Shown here: positions 20,201 through 28,013 of the stretch, piece by piece
How the letters are laid out: the number at the start of each line of letters is the position of its first letter
How positions within the stretch are numbered: the stretch's first letter is position 1
Assembly (NCBI RefSeq): GCF_027942865.1
Contig: NC_134515.1
Coordinates: forward strand, 2,858,839 to 2,922,838
DNA: 64,000 nucleotides
Source: Odontesthes bonariensis
Taxonomy: Eukaryota > Chordata > Actinopteri > Atheriniformes > Atherinopsidae
Direction of reading: 5' to 3'
Notes under the pieces: generated by a model
What the model was told of the DNA's origin: nothing
Database searches by the model: none
Seen by the model: only the letters and a program-made list of their open reading frames with translations
Position numbers and translations under genes: made by a program

Positions 20201-23084
20201 CGGACTATAGCCCTATTCGGACGGAACTAGTTTAATGGGGGGACCTGGGGTAAAGTAATAACAACCGGGAAATCTAGTCCCGTCCGAACGCGCCATGTCA
20301 GTAAAGATAGCGGAGTATGTCGGTAAACTTTGCCGAGAATTCTACCTCCTGTGAAACGGTCCGGAGTATCTACCATAGGTAATACTAATCCCGTGCGAAT
20401 GCGACCTTCGGTAATAAGTACGGAATATGTCGTCACATCCTTTTAAAGAGAGAAACAATTAGGTGTGTCTGTTTGCAAACATGGAGGTTCTGGATGAAGC
20501 GCTGCTTGCAAGCCCGCACTTTGGCTTGCTTCGACCTGGTCGGCGCCATGTCTGTTTACAGATGGGGTTTACGGAAGTGAAATGAAGACGTGCATAGCAT
20601 CCAGGATGTGACGGTTGTGCGTAACCAACAACTCCTCCCATGTTAGATGAATATTACAGGGATTTCTTGTCCCGTCCGAATGGGTCATTTCTTCTCCCTG
20701 GCGTCGTCTGGTTAACCAACATTACCATACGTCCCCCCTTTGAACTAGTCCCATCCGAATAGGGCTTAAGATTAAGATCCGATTTATTGGTCATGCATAC
20801 ACACAAAATTTGTCCTCCGCTTTCAACCCATCCAGCTTGGCTCCTGTTGACACAGAGACAGATGCCAACCTGGAGCGGTGGGCAGCCATTAATGCCCGGG
20901 GAGCATGGGGGTACGGTGCCTTGCTCAAGGACAAGGTGGACTGACACCCCTCCAGCTGTCAGTTCTACCATTTTTTTTGGAGTGGCGAGAGTGGGAATCG
21001 AACCTGCCAACCTTCCAGTTATTGGACGACTGACTCACCTACCTTCATCAACACCAAAACGAGGCTGGAACTCTGCTCACAGGACGCAGCAGGGGGTAAG
21101 AAGATGTTCAGAAATGATGTTGCTGATATGGGATGTCATCAGTGGCGAGGCTAAGGTATTTTTAGTGGTGCCAAGGCCCCACCGTGAGATAGCTCGGCAC
21201 CCCCTGGCTCAGCGAATTTTTAAAATATTATATTATGCAAAAACACTTTTTTTTTTTTGCTTAAGGATGCATTATTTTAGTGACCATTTTATTTATTTTC
21301 TAGCATTTGTTTTTGTTTTAACTCTTTACTCCCAAAATAAATGTTGAGTTATCTTCAATATTCAATATTTGTCGCAGGCTCTCTGTTATCCCTGTTGAGC
21401 CACAAGTCTTTTGAAATGAAGAGGTCAAAATTGAATGTTTTAGGGCAGTGGTTCCCAAACTGTGGTACGCGGAGGTACTGCAGGGGGTACGCGGTGCACG
21501 GGGAGTTTTGTAAAAAAAAAAAAAAAAATTTATTAAGGCGTCACACTTTTATGGAGGACTGTTTATGAAGGAGACTGCAGTTTTGTGATGAATGTTACAT
21601 GAGTTAGGCCTGTTAATGTATTCTTAAAAAATAAGAGAAATGTTCCTTGTTTAAGTTGATTTAGTATTTATGCTATTTTGGTTAATTATTTATATTTCAA
21701 GAAAATGTTTTTTATTCTTATGTTGAATTCAACTGAGGTTAAAAAAAAAGAGAGAAAGCCTGAGAATTTTATGTTCAAGTTAAGGATATTAAATAAAATG
21801 ATTTTCATGTAATAACCACTGTGTTGCTCTACTTTTGGAGAATCATCGCACGCGTTGTATGTGTGAGGGGGTACTCAGGCCAAAAAAGTTTGGGAACCAC
21901 TGTTGTAGGGGAAAACACTACTCAAAGCAAAACTAATACGGCTCCAAAATTTATAAATGTACTAGTTCGCCTCAATTAGTGAGAAAAAACGTGCCTCTGT
22001 GAGCACTGGGGGCTGGGCCCCCTAAAGACCAGATCCTAAAGTCGCCACTGGATGTCATACAGCTTCATGTCAAAAGAGGCGAACTATCCCTCCTGTTGAT
22101 GCTAAACATTTGTTAAAAAAAAATCTAGTTTGACCTCAGACCTTAAAGGGATAGTTCGCCTCTTCTGACATGAAGCTGTGTAACATCCCATATCAGCAAC
22201 ATCATTTCTGAACATCTTCTTACCCCCTGCTGCATCCTGTGAGCAGAGTTCCAGCCTCGTTTTGGCGTTGACGAAGGTAGTCCGGCTAGTTGGCTGGGGT
22301 TTAAAAAATAAAGCGTTTTGCTTCTCAAAACAATATGCGTTCAACAGAGTAATACATTTGCATCACAAAATGTTGTCCAGGAAAAAGTCAGACCTCACAA
22401 TCGCTTGGCGCTATTTTTGCCTCCCTTGATATCAATGCGTCCAATGTAAACTGTGCAGACCGAAGAGCAGACCGAGCAGTAAATACAGTAACAGGTGCAG
22501 CTATCGCTAGGTGGCTAGGGAGTGCTCGGTCTGCTCTTCGGTCTGCACAGTTTTACATTGGACGCATTGATATCAAGGGAGGCAAAAATAGGGCCAAGCG
22601 AAGTGAGGTCTGACTTTTTCCTGGAGAACCATTTTGTGATGCAAATGTATTACTCTGTTGAACGCATATTGTTTTGAGAAGCAAAACGCTTTATTTTTTA
22701 AACCCCAGCCAACTAGCCGGACTACCTTCATCAACACCAAAACGAGGCTGGAACTCTGCTCACAGGACGCAGCAGGGGGTAAGAAGATGTTCAGAAATGA
22801 TGTTGCTGATATGGGATGTTATACAGCTTCATGTCAAAAGAGGCGAACTGTCCCTTTAATGCAGAAAAGCTCACAGATTTTAAGACCACATCTTTTCCTG
22901 GGACGTCCGAGCACTGTTCAAGCAGACCATGTAAAAGCACAAATAAAAACACCCCCCCACCTGCCTCCCCTCCCCTCTCCGGGGGGGCTTACCTGGTCGC
23001 AGCCATCTCCTCCTCCGTGAACTGATGAGCCGCCGCATCGTTCAGCAGCCACACAAACAGCAGCGCGCAGACGAGAGCGCGCAT
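11255..23084 (-). CDS. edem2: EDEM2, ER degradation-enhancing alpha-mannosidase-like protein 2 (11 exons, complete)
   Basis: Glycoside hydrolase family 47 protein of the ER lumen that starts mannose trimming of misfolded glycoproteins for ERAD. Minus-strand coding exons: 23084-22993, 19654-19544, 18775-18736, 18659-18554, 17836-17711, 17516-17305, 17215-17074, 15871-15747, 14963-14819, 12527-12406, 12172-11255. All junctions are GT-AG and the phases agree; the joined frame is 2139 bp, 712 residues. Residues 1-19 form a signal peptide. GH47 blocks include [21 protein letters not shown] (Glu112 matches human Glu117, whose mutation inactivates EDEM2), [33 protein letters not shown] and FNTEAHP (Thr473, calcium ligand by homology). 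The tail [10 protein letters not shown] keeps Cys692, equivalent to human Cys558, which forms the disulfide with TXNDC11. The human protein has 578 residues; the surplus is mainly a translated minisatellite at residues 522-673. The start is the first Met before the signal peptide. Confidence 0.96.
11375..11830 (-). repeat. Coding 21-bp minisatellite in edem2 last exon
   Basis: About 22 tandem units of 21 bp encode a heptapeptide with consensus (Q/P)DPA(P/H)GQ at residues 522-673. Variants such as [14 protein letters not shown] and SDLAHSQ show divergence between units. One unit (PDPGQ) is six bases short, which keeps the frame. The tract is very GC-rich and, by chance of composition, open in other frames. 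It lies between the GH47 domain and the conserved C-terminal tail. Confidence 0.95.
13247..13431. mobile_element. Small MITE with CAAA-rich core in edem2 intron
   Basis: It begins AGGGCTGTACTAACCTCACG, with CGATACGATACACGATAT inside, and ends AATATCGATAAAATTGCTCG then GCCCTA, giving imperfect inverted ends. The centre is about 100 bp of AAACAAAC repeats. Confidence 0.6.
13766..14760 (+). mobile_element. hAT-like transposon remnant whose coding core is a CAAA array
   Basis: The left side (GAGATACTCATTGCGCGGCTC) resembles hAT termini. From 14073 an open frame starts [11 protein letters not shown], like the N-terminus of ZBED/GTF2IRD2-type hAT proteins. It runs through a CAAA-rich tract without a stop and finishes NAHPECLTM...[11 protein letters not shown] at 14639, which looks like the C-terminal end of the same kind of protein. 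The catalytic core is absent. It lies in the intron between edem2 exons at 12406-12527 and 14819-14963. The right terminus is unclear. Confidence 0.55.
14098..14535. repeat. CAAA-rich tandem tract
   Basis: Repeats of AAACAAAC with interspersed CCAAAA and GCCAAA keep all frames open on the minus strand and one on the plus strand (Lys/Gln/Asn/Thr-rich). Longer period blocks near 50-60 bp (AAAGCCAAACAAACAAACC) recur. Confidence 0.9.
15029..15690. mobile_element. Possible hAT-like element in edem2 intron
   Basis: Left CAGGGGCGTAGCACCAAATT and right GAAAATTTCCCTTAGGGCCC could be imperfect inverted ends (CAGGGG versus CCCCTG). The interior has no coding frame that I recognise, and I did not find a target-site duplication. 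Confidence 0.35.
16372..16897 (+). mobile_element. TAGCCTGG element, copy 2 (short form)
   Basis: The ends are TAGCCTGGGAATTCCC and CGTCAGCCAGGCTA, as in copies 1 and 3. It lacks a segment of several hundred bases that both other copies carry between GAAAGTGTTT and AAGTAGCTTAGAGCG. The flanks are G-runs, so the target duplication cannot be read. It sits in the intron between edem2 exons 15747-15871 and 17074-17215. Confidence 0.8.
16555..16716 (+). pseudogene. 53-residue captured-exon-like ORF with helicase Q-motif-like segment
   Basis: The frame starts at an ATG and contains [20 protein letters not shown] followed by [13 protein letters not shown], then stops after VIWYK. The [12 protein letters not shown] segment resembles the region before motif I in RecQ-like helicases, where an EQ dipeptide precedes the nucleotide-binding loop. 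The P-loop itself is absent. In copies 1 and 3 of the element this frame is interrupted. My view is that it is a fragment of a gene captured by the element; the helicase resemblance is only suggestive. Confidence 0.4.
17868..18540. repeat. Minisatellite in edem2 intron, about 23-bp unit
   Basis: The basic unit is CCCCTGAACACATCATTCAG plus CGG. Some units carry instead CCCCTCAGAACCGTGG between copies, giving a second, longer unit type. It lies between exons 17711-17836 and 18554-18659 and stops 14 bases before the splice donor at 18553. Confidence 0.95.
18826..19450. mobile_element. Dispersed retroelement 3'-end-like repeat
   Basis: The segment near 18835-18895 (TTTATATAGCGCATTTCATA, then CAACTCAATGTGCTTTACAG) is the well-known dispersed fish retroelement tail. 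The rest contains partial internal duplications (AACATGGATAAGCTTTCCTC occurs twice, near 18980 and 19120). No gene is seen. It lies within an edem2 intron. Confidence 0.5.
20209..20766. mobile_element. Nonautonomous element with AGCCCTATTCGGACGG ends
   Basis: The left end is AGCCCTATTCGGACGGAACT and the right end ACTAGTCCCATCCGAATAGG then GCT, near-perfect inverted repeats. No transposase is present and no convincing target duplication was found. Confidence 0.8.
20767..21035 (-). mobile_element. tRNA-derived SINE-like sequence
   Basis: On the minus strand the first about 50 bases read GGTAGGTGAGTCAGTCGTCC ... GCAGGTTCGATTCCCAC, with a box A-like and a box B (GGTTCGATTCC) promoter as in tRNA-derived SINEs. 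The left part (CATACACACAAAATTTGTCC) would be the body. It lies between two fragments of the host foldback. Confidence 0.5.
21140..22050. mobile_element. hAT element (CAGTGGCG ends) with 8-bp duplication
   Basis: It starts CAGTGGCGAGGC and ends AAAGTCGCCACTG. The flanks are an exact 8-bp duplication, GATGTCAT, at 21132-21139 and 22051-22058, the hallmark length for hAT elements. No transposase frame is seen. It contains another hAT element at 21446-21902. Confidence 0.9.
21446..21902. mobile_element. hAT element (CAGTGGTTCCCAAACT ends) nested in hAT element
   Basis: The termini CAGTGGTTCCCAAACTGTGG and AAGTTTGGGAACCACTG are inverted repeats. The flanks TTTTAGGG and TTGTAGGG match at seven of eight positions. 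The interior (GGTACGCGGAGGTACTGCAG) is characteristic of a common vertebrate hAT MITE. Nonautonomous. Confidence 0.9.
22147..22855. mobile_element. TTAA foldback element, copy 2, complete
   Basis: Two arms of about 332 bp (22147-22478 and 22523-22855) are near-perfect inverted complements around a 44-bp centre. TTAA flanks both ends (22143-22146 and 22856-22859). The termini are AGGGATAGTTCGCCTC and GAGGCGAACTGTCCCT. The TTAA duplication suggests a piggyBac- or Kolobok-mobilised foldback. No protein is encoded. Confidence 0.9.
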
Positions 23085-23390
23085 GGAGACTGAACAGACC
23101 GCGCACAGAAAATATATTTTAAAAAAACAGTCAAAACAAAGGTGAGAAAACAGAAAAAAACAGAGAAAAACAGAGAGAAACAGAGAAAAACAGAGAAAAA
23201 CAGAGGCTATCAGGAGGGTTTCTGCTGCTGTTGTTGTGCTGCTGTCAGGAAGCAGGAAGTGGACCAAAGGCGCATGCGCCAACACGGTGTGCTGACGATT
23301 GTCTTAACGACTCGTCTCATTGGACGCTGCTGGTCACACGGCAGCGAATGGTCAACGCGACCAATCACGACTGCGATGTTGTTGTTTTTT
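23085..23390 (-). promoter_or_regulatory. edem2 promoter region, TATA-less
   Basis: Upstream of the start codon the sequence contains a perfect NRF1-type palindrome GGCGCATGCGCC (23269-23280), an ETS-type CAGGAAGT (about 23252-23259), a reverse CCAAT box (ATTGG 23319-23323) and a CCAAT at 23361-23365. No TATA box is evident. A GAAAAACAGA purine-rich repeat lies at 23142-23205, probably 5' UTR or first-exon flank. I looked for an ER-stress element (CCAAT, nine bases, CCACG) and found none with a perfect match. Confidence 0.6.
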
Positions 23391-23489
23391 TTTCAATCCA
23401 AAACTTTATTTAACGCAACAGATAACAAAGGAATAATTATTCAAGCTTTCTGCTTCCTTCCAAGCAGCCAGACTTTCTGTACCCTTTAA

Positions 23490-24165
23490 AGTGATCCTGA
23501 TCAACATTTTTTTTTAAACTTTATTAACAATTATATACATAACATACGGAAGAGTATTAGGGCCAAGCATAAGTAAAAATATTTATATTTTGCCTGTCGA
23601 GATTAAAGTCGAAATGACGACAATAAAGTCGAAATGTTGAGATTGACTTTATTCTCAACATTTCAACTTTATTTTCTCTTCCGTAATAGCAAAACTCTTT
23701 AGCCAGGAGAGGAAATATATATAATAGTATAAATGTACAAAGAGTATAGAAACATCTTGCATATAAAATGCATCACTGTAGAGAAAAACTTTTTATTTAA
23801 ATAAAACTTTTTCCAAAATAAAGTTTGTTTTTAAAGCCTTAGGCATTTCTAAACCGTTGATGTCGGTGCTGTATTGATATAGTTCTTTAAAAAAAAGAGT
23901 AAAATTTGCTTTGCTGTCAGTCCATTTCCTTTTGTGGATATGAAATTTACCTAAAAATAAAACAAGCTGTGCAACAAAAAAAAATTAAATGCTTTTCCAT
24001 TTGGTTATTTTCAAAGTAAAGAAAAATGTCCTTTTTTTTCCGTGCAAATGTACATTCAACCAAAAGATTTGAAAATATAAACAGTGAAAAAATAAATGTG
24101 CAATAGATTCATCATACAAGCCACATAAATCACAAGAGTGCTCAATATCCAGTTTAAATCTTTCT
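23490..24165 (-). mobile_element. L1-like LINE 3' fragment
   Basis: On the minus strand, 24180-24000 encodes ERFKLDIEHSCDLCGLYDES then IAHLFFHCLYFQIFW, a CxxC-H-C zinc-knuckle found at the C-terminus of L1/Tx1-type ORF2. The rest is AT-rich 3' UTR running to a T-rich edge near 23500 on the plus strand. It is broken by stops and by a small MITE at 23545-23690. Confidence 0.7.
23545..23690. mobile_element. Small palindromic MITE
   Basis: The ends are TACGGAAGAG and CTCTTCCGTA; the core has inverted AATAAAGTCGAAATGTTGAG/CTCAACATTTCAACTTTATT. The opening words GTATTAGGGCCA recur beside the SRCR exon at 59745 and 60560. Confidence 0.65.
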
Positions 24166-24214
24166 AATGTTTTTTTTTTTTTTTTTTTTTGCTGAAAAGG
24201 CTGAGCTGTGCCAA

Positions 24215-24440
24215 AGGACACAAGAAGTGGGCTGAAAATCAGTGGCAGCAGGTCTGATGGAGGGATGAATCCTCCCCAGAGCCCGGAGCTCAACATTACT
24301 GAAGCAGTGTGGGATCATGTTGGCAGAGAACGCAACAAAAGGCAGCCCACATCCAAAGAAGAGCTTTGGGATGTCCTTCAAGAAGCCTGGAGAACTGTTC
24401 CTGAAGACTCCTTAAAGAAAGGACAGAGAGGGTGTGTTGG
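24215..24440 (+). pseudogene. Tc1-type transposase C-terminus, remnant
   Basis: The frame reads SPELNITEAVWDHVGRERNK then RQPTSKEELWDVLQEAW and RTVPEDSLKK, which is the end of Tc1-like transposases beginning at the block with the last catalytic Glu (NxxE: here NITE). Only this end is present. A T-tract precedes it. Confidence 0.8.
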
Positions 24441-24460
24441 AGAACTATTCTATAGATAAA

Positions 24461-25604
24461 AGTTTAATAAACTGCAGGAGTCGAGCTTTCAGAGCTCTTA
24501 AAAACTCATCTTAATCGTACGTTTTGTGTTGAAATATTGTGTTGCAGTAAGTCTGAATATGTGTGGATGTAAAACATTTAAAATAAGTGTTTTTTTCAAC
24601 AGAAATGACACATTTATTTAGATTTCAGTGTCCTGTTTATGAGCTGATGGGACACCGTAGAATGAGACAGTTTTAAAGCAACCTTAGTGTCACAGGAGGA
24701 GCAGAAACTCGTGCACTTTAGCCTATTATCAGTGTCACGGCTGGAATTTCTTCTTCTTCTTCGCTGTTAAGAAAAACAAAGACAAGTTAAATAAGAACTG
24801 TTTTCATTTCATGTTGTTAAAAGCAGCCGTTTTCCACTTCCATGGAACAAAAAGTCAACTTTGAATTTAACTAAATCCTCAACCTTACACATCTTTTTCC
24901 CCCCATTCTGAAGCTCCCAGTCACAGAGAAAGTGCTCGGTGTGACAGCAGACAGATGATGACAGCTCAGAGGCGGCCGCCACCCCACGAACGTTCAAAGA
25001 AACACGGCAATTCTCTTTATTAGATATTTTATATTTATTACAAGCCGAAAACCTCCACAATCCAGAAGCGTTTCAATGGAATAGGTGAGGTTAAGAAGCT
25101 GATTGATGCCCTTTCATTTGATATCAACTTCTTGTTGCTTTATTTTCTCTTTCTGACTCACTTTTGCCTGCTTGGGTTTCTTTTAAAATGAATTTTTGCA
25201 GGTCGGTGGTGCGTCGGGTGAAACTTGAAGCGCTGCATCTCACAGGACTGCTGATCCGTGCACGTTAACGTGTTGATGCATGCGTTCAGTCAGCGCTCTG
25301 AACCAGGGAAGTCTTCCCTTTTTAAGGCACATGGTGCAAACTGCTCATCTGTGCTGCAGGAACTCAGCGCATCGTGATGGGAGGAGGCGGCTTCAGGAGC
25401 CACGACGGCGCAGTGCGAGCCAAACGCTTGTTGGTGTTGGCGGACTCACTTGTTATGTTTCCTTGTGTATCCTCATGCACACATGTATGTGTGTGTTACT
25501 GGAGTCTGCAAACAGCAGAATTTCTACACTGATGAACCCTCAGTCAGCTTATTTTATAAGATGTGGAATCATTGGTGTGAATATTTACCGTCTTTGCTTT
25601 CTTT
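24461..25604. other. Intergenic stretch, nothing recognised
   Basis: No exon, RNA gene or repeat structure is convincing here. Open frames are short and lack domains. Confidence 0.5.
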
Positions 25605-26127
25605 TAGGGCTGGGCGAGTTAACTCGTTAACGCATTAATTATTTCACGCCCATAAATATTTTATCGCACATTAACGCAGGTTTTATTCTATTTTTTTTTT
25701 TCTTTTTTTTTTACAATTTAAAAAAAACATTTTTGAGGTCTTTTGTGCCTTTAATGGAAAGTTCAGAGAGACAGGAAGCAGGGGGCAGAGAGAGGGGGAA
25801 CAACATTGTGGCAGTTCTGTGCCACCGTGGGTTTCGTCAGCTAGTAAACACAGAGAGCCTTTCTTTATCAGTCTCAATTATCTTTATTTAGACACGTTTA
25901 TACTGCTCATGTGGAGTCTTCCCGCTCCTGTATCTGACTCCACATGCGCTCCTGGTGTCCTTCCTCTCCCTCCAGGTCCAGCTTGCTACTGTTTTAAAAA
26001 GGGAGAGTGATTAGACAATTCGTTTCTGGTGCACTAATCACTCACCTGATGCTGCTTCCCTGAGCCCCTTCCACACCTCTCTCCTGCAGCTGATGCACCA
26101 CGCCCCCTCCACAAACATAAAGCACAG

Positions 26128-26205
26128 GGCCGTCCGATGCGGGACTCGAACCGGGGCCTATAGCCTCTGTACATGGGGCGCCTGCTCAACCCACTATGTC
26201 CTGTT
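26128..26205 (-). mobile_element. tRNA-like SINE head inside hAT-like element
   Basis: On the minus strand the sequence includes TAGTGGGTTGAGCAGGCG (box A-like) and CCCCGGTTCGAGTCCCGC (box B GGTTCGAGTCC). The spacing of about 30-35 bases fits a tRNA-derived polymerase III promoter. The body would extend leftward to about 25900. Confidence 0.5.
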
Positions 26206-26414
26206 TTATTATTTATTTTATTCTGTAAAAGTCTGTTGCTCACAGGCTTTTTTTTGTAAAAGTCTGCTGCTCACAGGCTTTTATTTTGTAAAAGTCTGTT
26301 GCTCACAGGCTTTTATTCTGTAAAAGTCTGTTGCTCACAGGCTTTTATTTTGTAAAAGTCTGCTGCTGTCTGCTGTGGAACCGGAAAAGAAAGTAATCGG
26401 CGGATCCACCAAAC

Positions 26415-26717
26415 ATGGAGAAGGGTACGGAACTTTTACTCGGCCATTTTCATTTTAAAGTTCCAGACGGCGGAGTCGACAGAACCAAAGTCATCTGTAA
26501 ACTCTGCCAAGTTGAATTGTCTTCTCAGCGTAGTAGTTCCAGTCTAAAATATCACTTAAAGGCAAAACACACAACTGATAGCAGCAAGTCATTCAAGGAA
26601 ACAGACAGTGGAGCGAGGCTTCTACATAAAAACTACAGAAAGATGCTGATGTTAAAAGTGTGTTTGCACAACAAATGTTATGGCACTTTCATTCATATGG
26701 CAGCACATTTAAAATAA
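26415..26717 (+). pseudogene. Truncated BED zinc-finger fragment of a hAT transposase
   Basis: The 100-residue frame begins [20 protein letters not shown]. Its KVICKLCQVELSSQ...LKYHLKAKH segment gives the CxxC...HxxxxH signature of a BED finger, the DNA-binding N-terminus of hAT transposases and ZBED proteins. The frame then stops; the catalytic domain and the dimerisation domain are absent. The same peptide is encoded, inverted, at 27720-28004, and in part at 5564-5640 and 55537-55600. Confidence 0.8.
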
Positions 26718-26850
26718 AGCTAAATGCTAACAGCTATACACTACTTTTGGATTCATTTTTGGATTCTGTGTACAAATGAGATTAATTGTGATTAATCAGG
26801 GAAATCATGTGATTAATTAGATTAAACATTTTAATCGTTGCCCAGCCCTA

Positions 26851-27591
26851 ATATAAATACAATTTATATTACTGCTTTCTGTCAGTTGATTTGATGTGTT
26901 TTTAGTAATTCTTCCTTTTTTCGGTGGTACTGTTGAGTCCCGCACCGAACGTTGGTTCTTACTTTAGTGAGTCCCCCCTTTATTCTGCAAACTTAGAGCC
27001 CTCCGACTGCTTTAAGACACCAGCTCCTGAGACATACGTCACACAGCTGCTCCAACAAAGGTGCATCCATCTTTACTGAGGTGAATCATAGAAAATAAAG
27101 TGCGTTTCATGTTCACCTTCCTCATTTACATCCATCTGCTTCAAGGCTTTATTCAATTAGAAACCAGTTCATTTTAATTCAACCAAAACTACATAAGTGT
27201 AGGAAAGGAATGACTTTGACAACTTGTAATTTAGAGCTGTTTGCACACACCCATGTTACCGTGACGACTGGGTTAGCGATGGTAAACGGATAGAATAAAT
27301 ATCAGATCACATGACTTTTGCATTTGCAGGTCATGTACGTCCAAGTTATTGTACCAAAGAATAACACCGTCCAGTTCCAACTGATCATGATGACACGTTA
27401 CACTGTGTCATTATTTATTCAACAAAAACCTAGAGACAACAGAGGAGAAGAATGTGAAAAGCAAAGCCCCCCCCACATGATCGAGCAGCTCGTAAAGCTC
27501 AACTCAACAGTACCACTGAAAAAAGGAAGAATTACTAAAAACACATCAAATCAACTGACAGATAGCAGTAAAATCATTTGGATATAAAGTA
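26851..27591. other. Intergenic stretch, nothing recognised
   Basis: No exon or repeat is convincing. It separates two oppositely oriented copies of the same hAT-like element. Confidence 0.5.
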
Positions 27592-28013
27592 GGGCTGGGC
27601 AACGATTAAAATGTTTAATCTAATTAATCACGATTAATCGCATTTGTAGCAAAATCCAAAAATGAATCCAAAAGTAGTGTATAGCTTTTAGCATTTAGCT
27701 TTATTTTAAATGTGCTGCCATATGAATGAAAGTGCCATAACATTTGTTGTGCAAACACACTTTTAACATCAGCATCTTTCTGTAGTTTTTATGTAGAAGC
27801 CTCGCTCCACTGTCTGTTTCCTTGAATGACTTGCTGCTATCAGTTGTGTGTTTTGCCTTTAAGTGATATTTTAGACTGGAACTACTACGCTGAGAAGACA
27901 ATTCAACTTGGCAGAGTTTACAGATGACTTTGGTTCTGTCGACTCCGCCGTCTGGAACTTTAAAATGAAAATGGCCGAGTAAAAGTTCCGTACCCTTCTC
28001 CATTTTTGGTGGA
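27592..28013 (-). mobile_element. hAT-like element, inverted copy, truncated by the 55-bp array
   Basis: It starts AGGGCTGGGCAACGATTAAA, the inverted right end of the 25605-26850 element, and encodes the same 100-residue BED fragment on the minus strand. Identity with the other copy stops just after the start codon (CTCCATTTTTGGTGGA), where the 55-bp array begins. The two copies form an inverted pair about 740 bp apart. Confidence 0.8.

Larger units (their letters stand above)
19911..22090. mobile_element. TTAA foldback element, copy 1, opened by nested insertions
   Basis: The left arm (19915 to about 20208) and right arm (about 21036-21139 plus 22051-22090) are parts of the foldback at 22147-22855. 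The left edge is TTAA followed by AGGGACAGTTCGCCTC. Insertions at 20209-20766, 20767-21035 and 21140-22050 fill the middle, the last with its own insertion. It lies in edem2 intron 1. Confidence 0.8.
25605..26850 (+). mobile_element. hAT-like nonautonomous element with BED-finger ORF
   Basis: The left end is TAGGGCTGGGCGAGTTAACT and the right end ATCGTTGCCCAGCCCTA; the outer 11 bases are inverted repeats. It contains a tRNA-like SINE head near 26128-26205, about four 32-bp units at 26225-26360 and a truncated BED-finger frame at 26415-26717. No intact transposase remains. Related copies are at 4823, 27592, 55358 and 57361. Confidence 0.8.

Noticed and set aside
23085..23350. ER-stress response element for edem2
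   Set aside because: Both CCAAT boxes lack CCACG at the required nine-base spacing.
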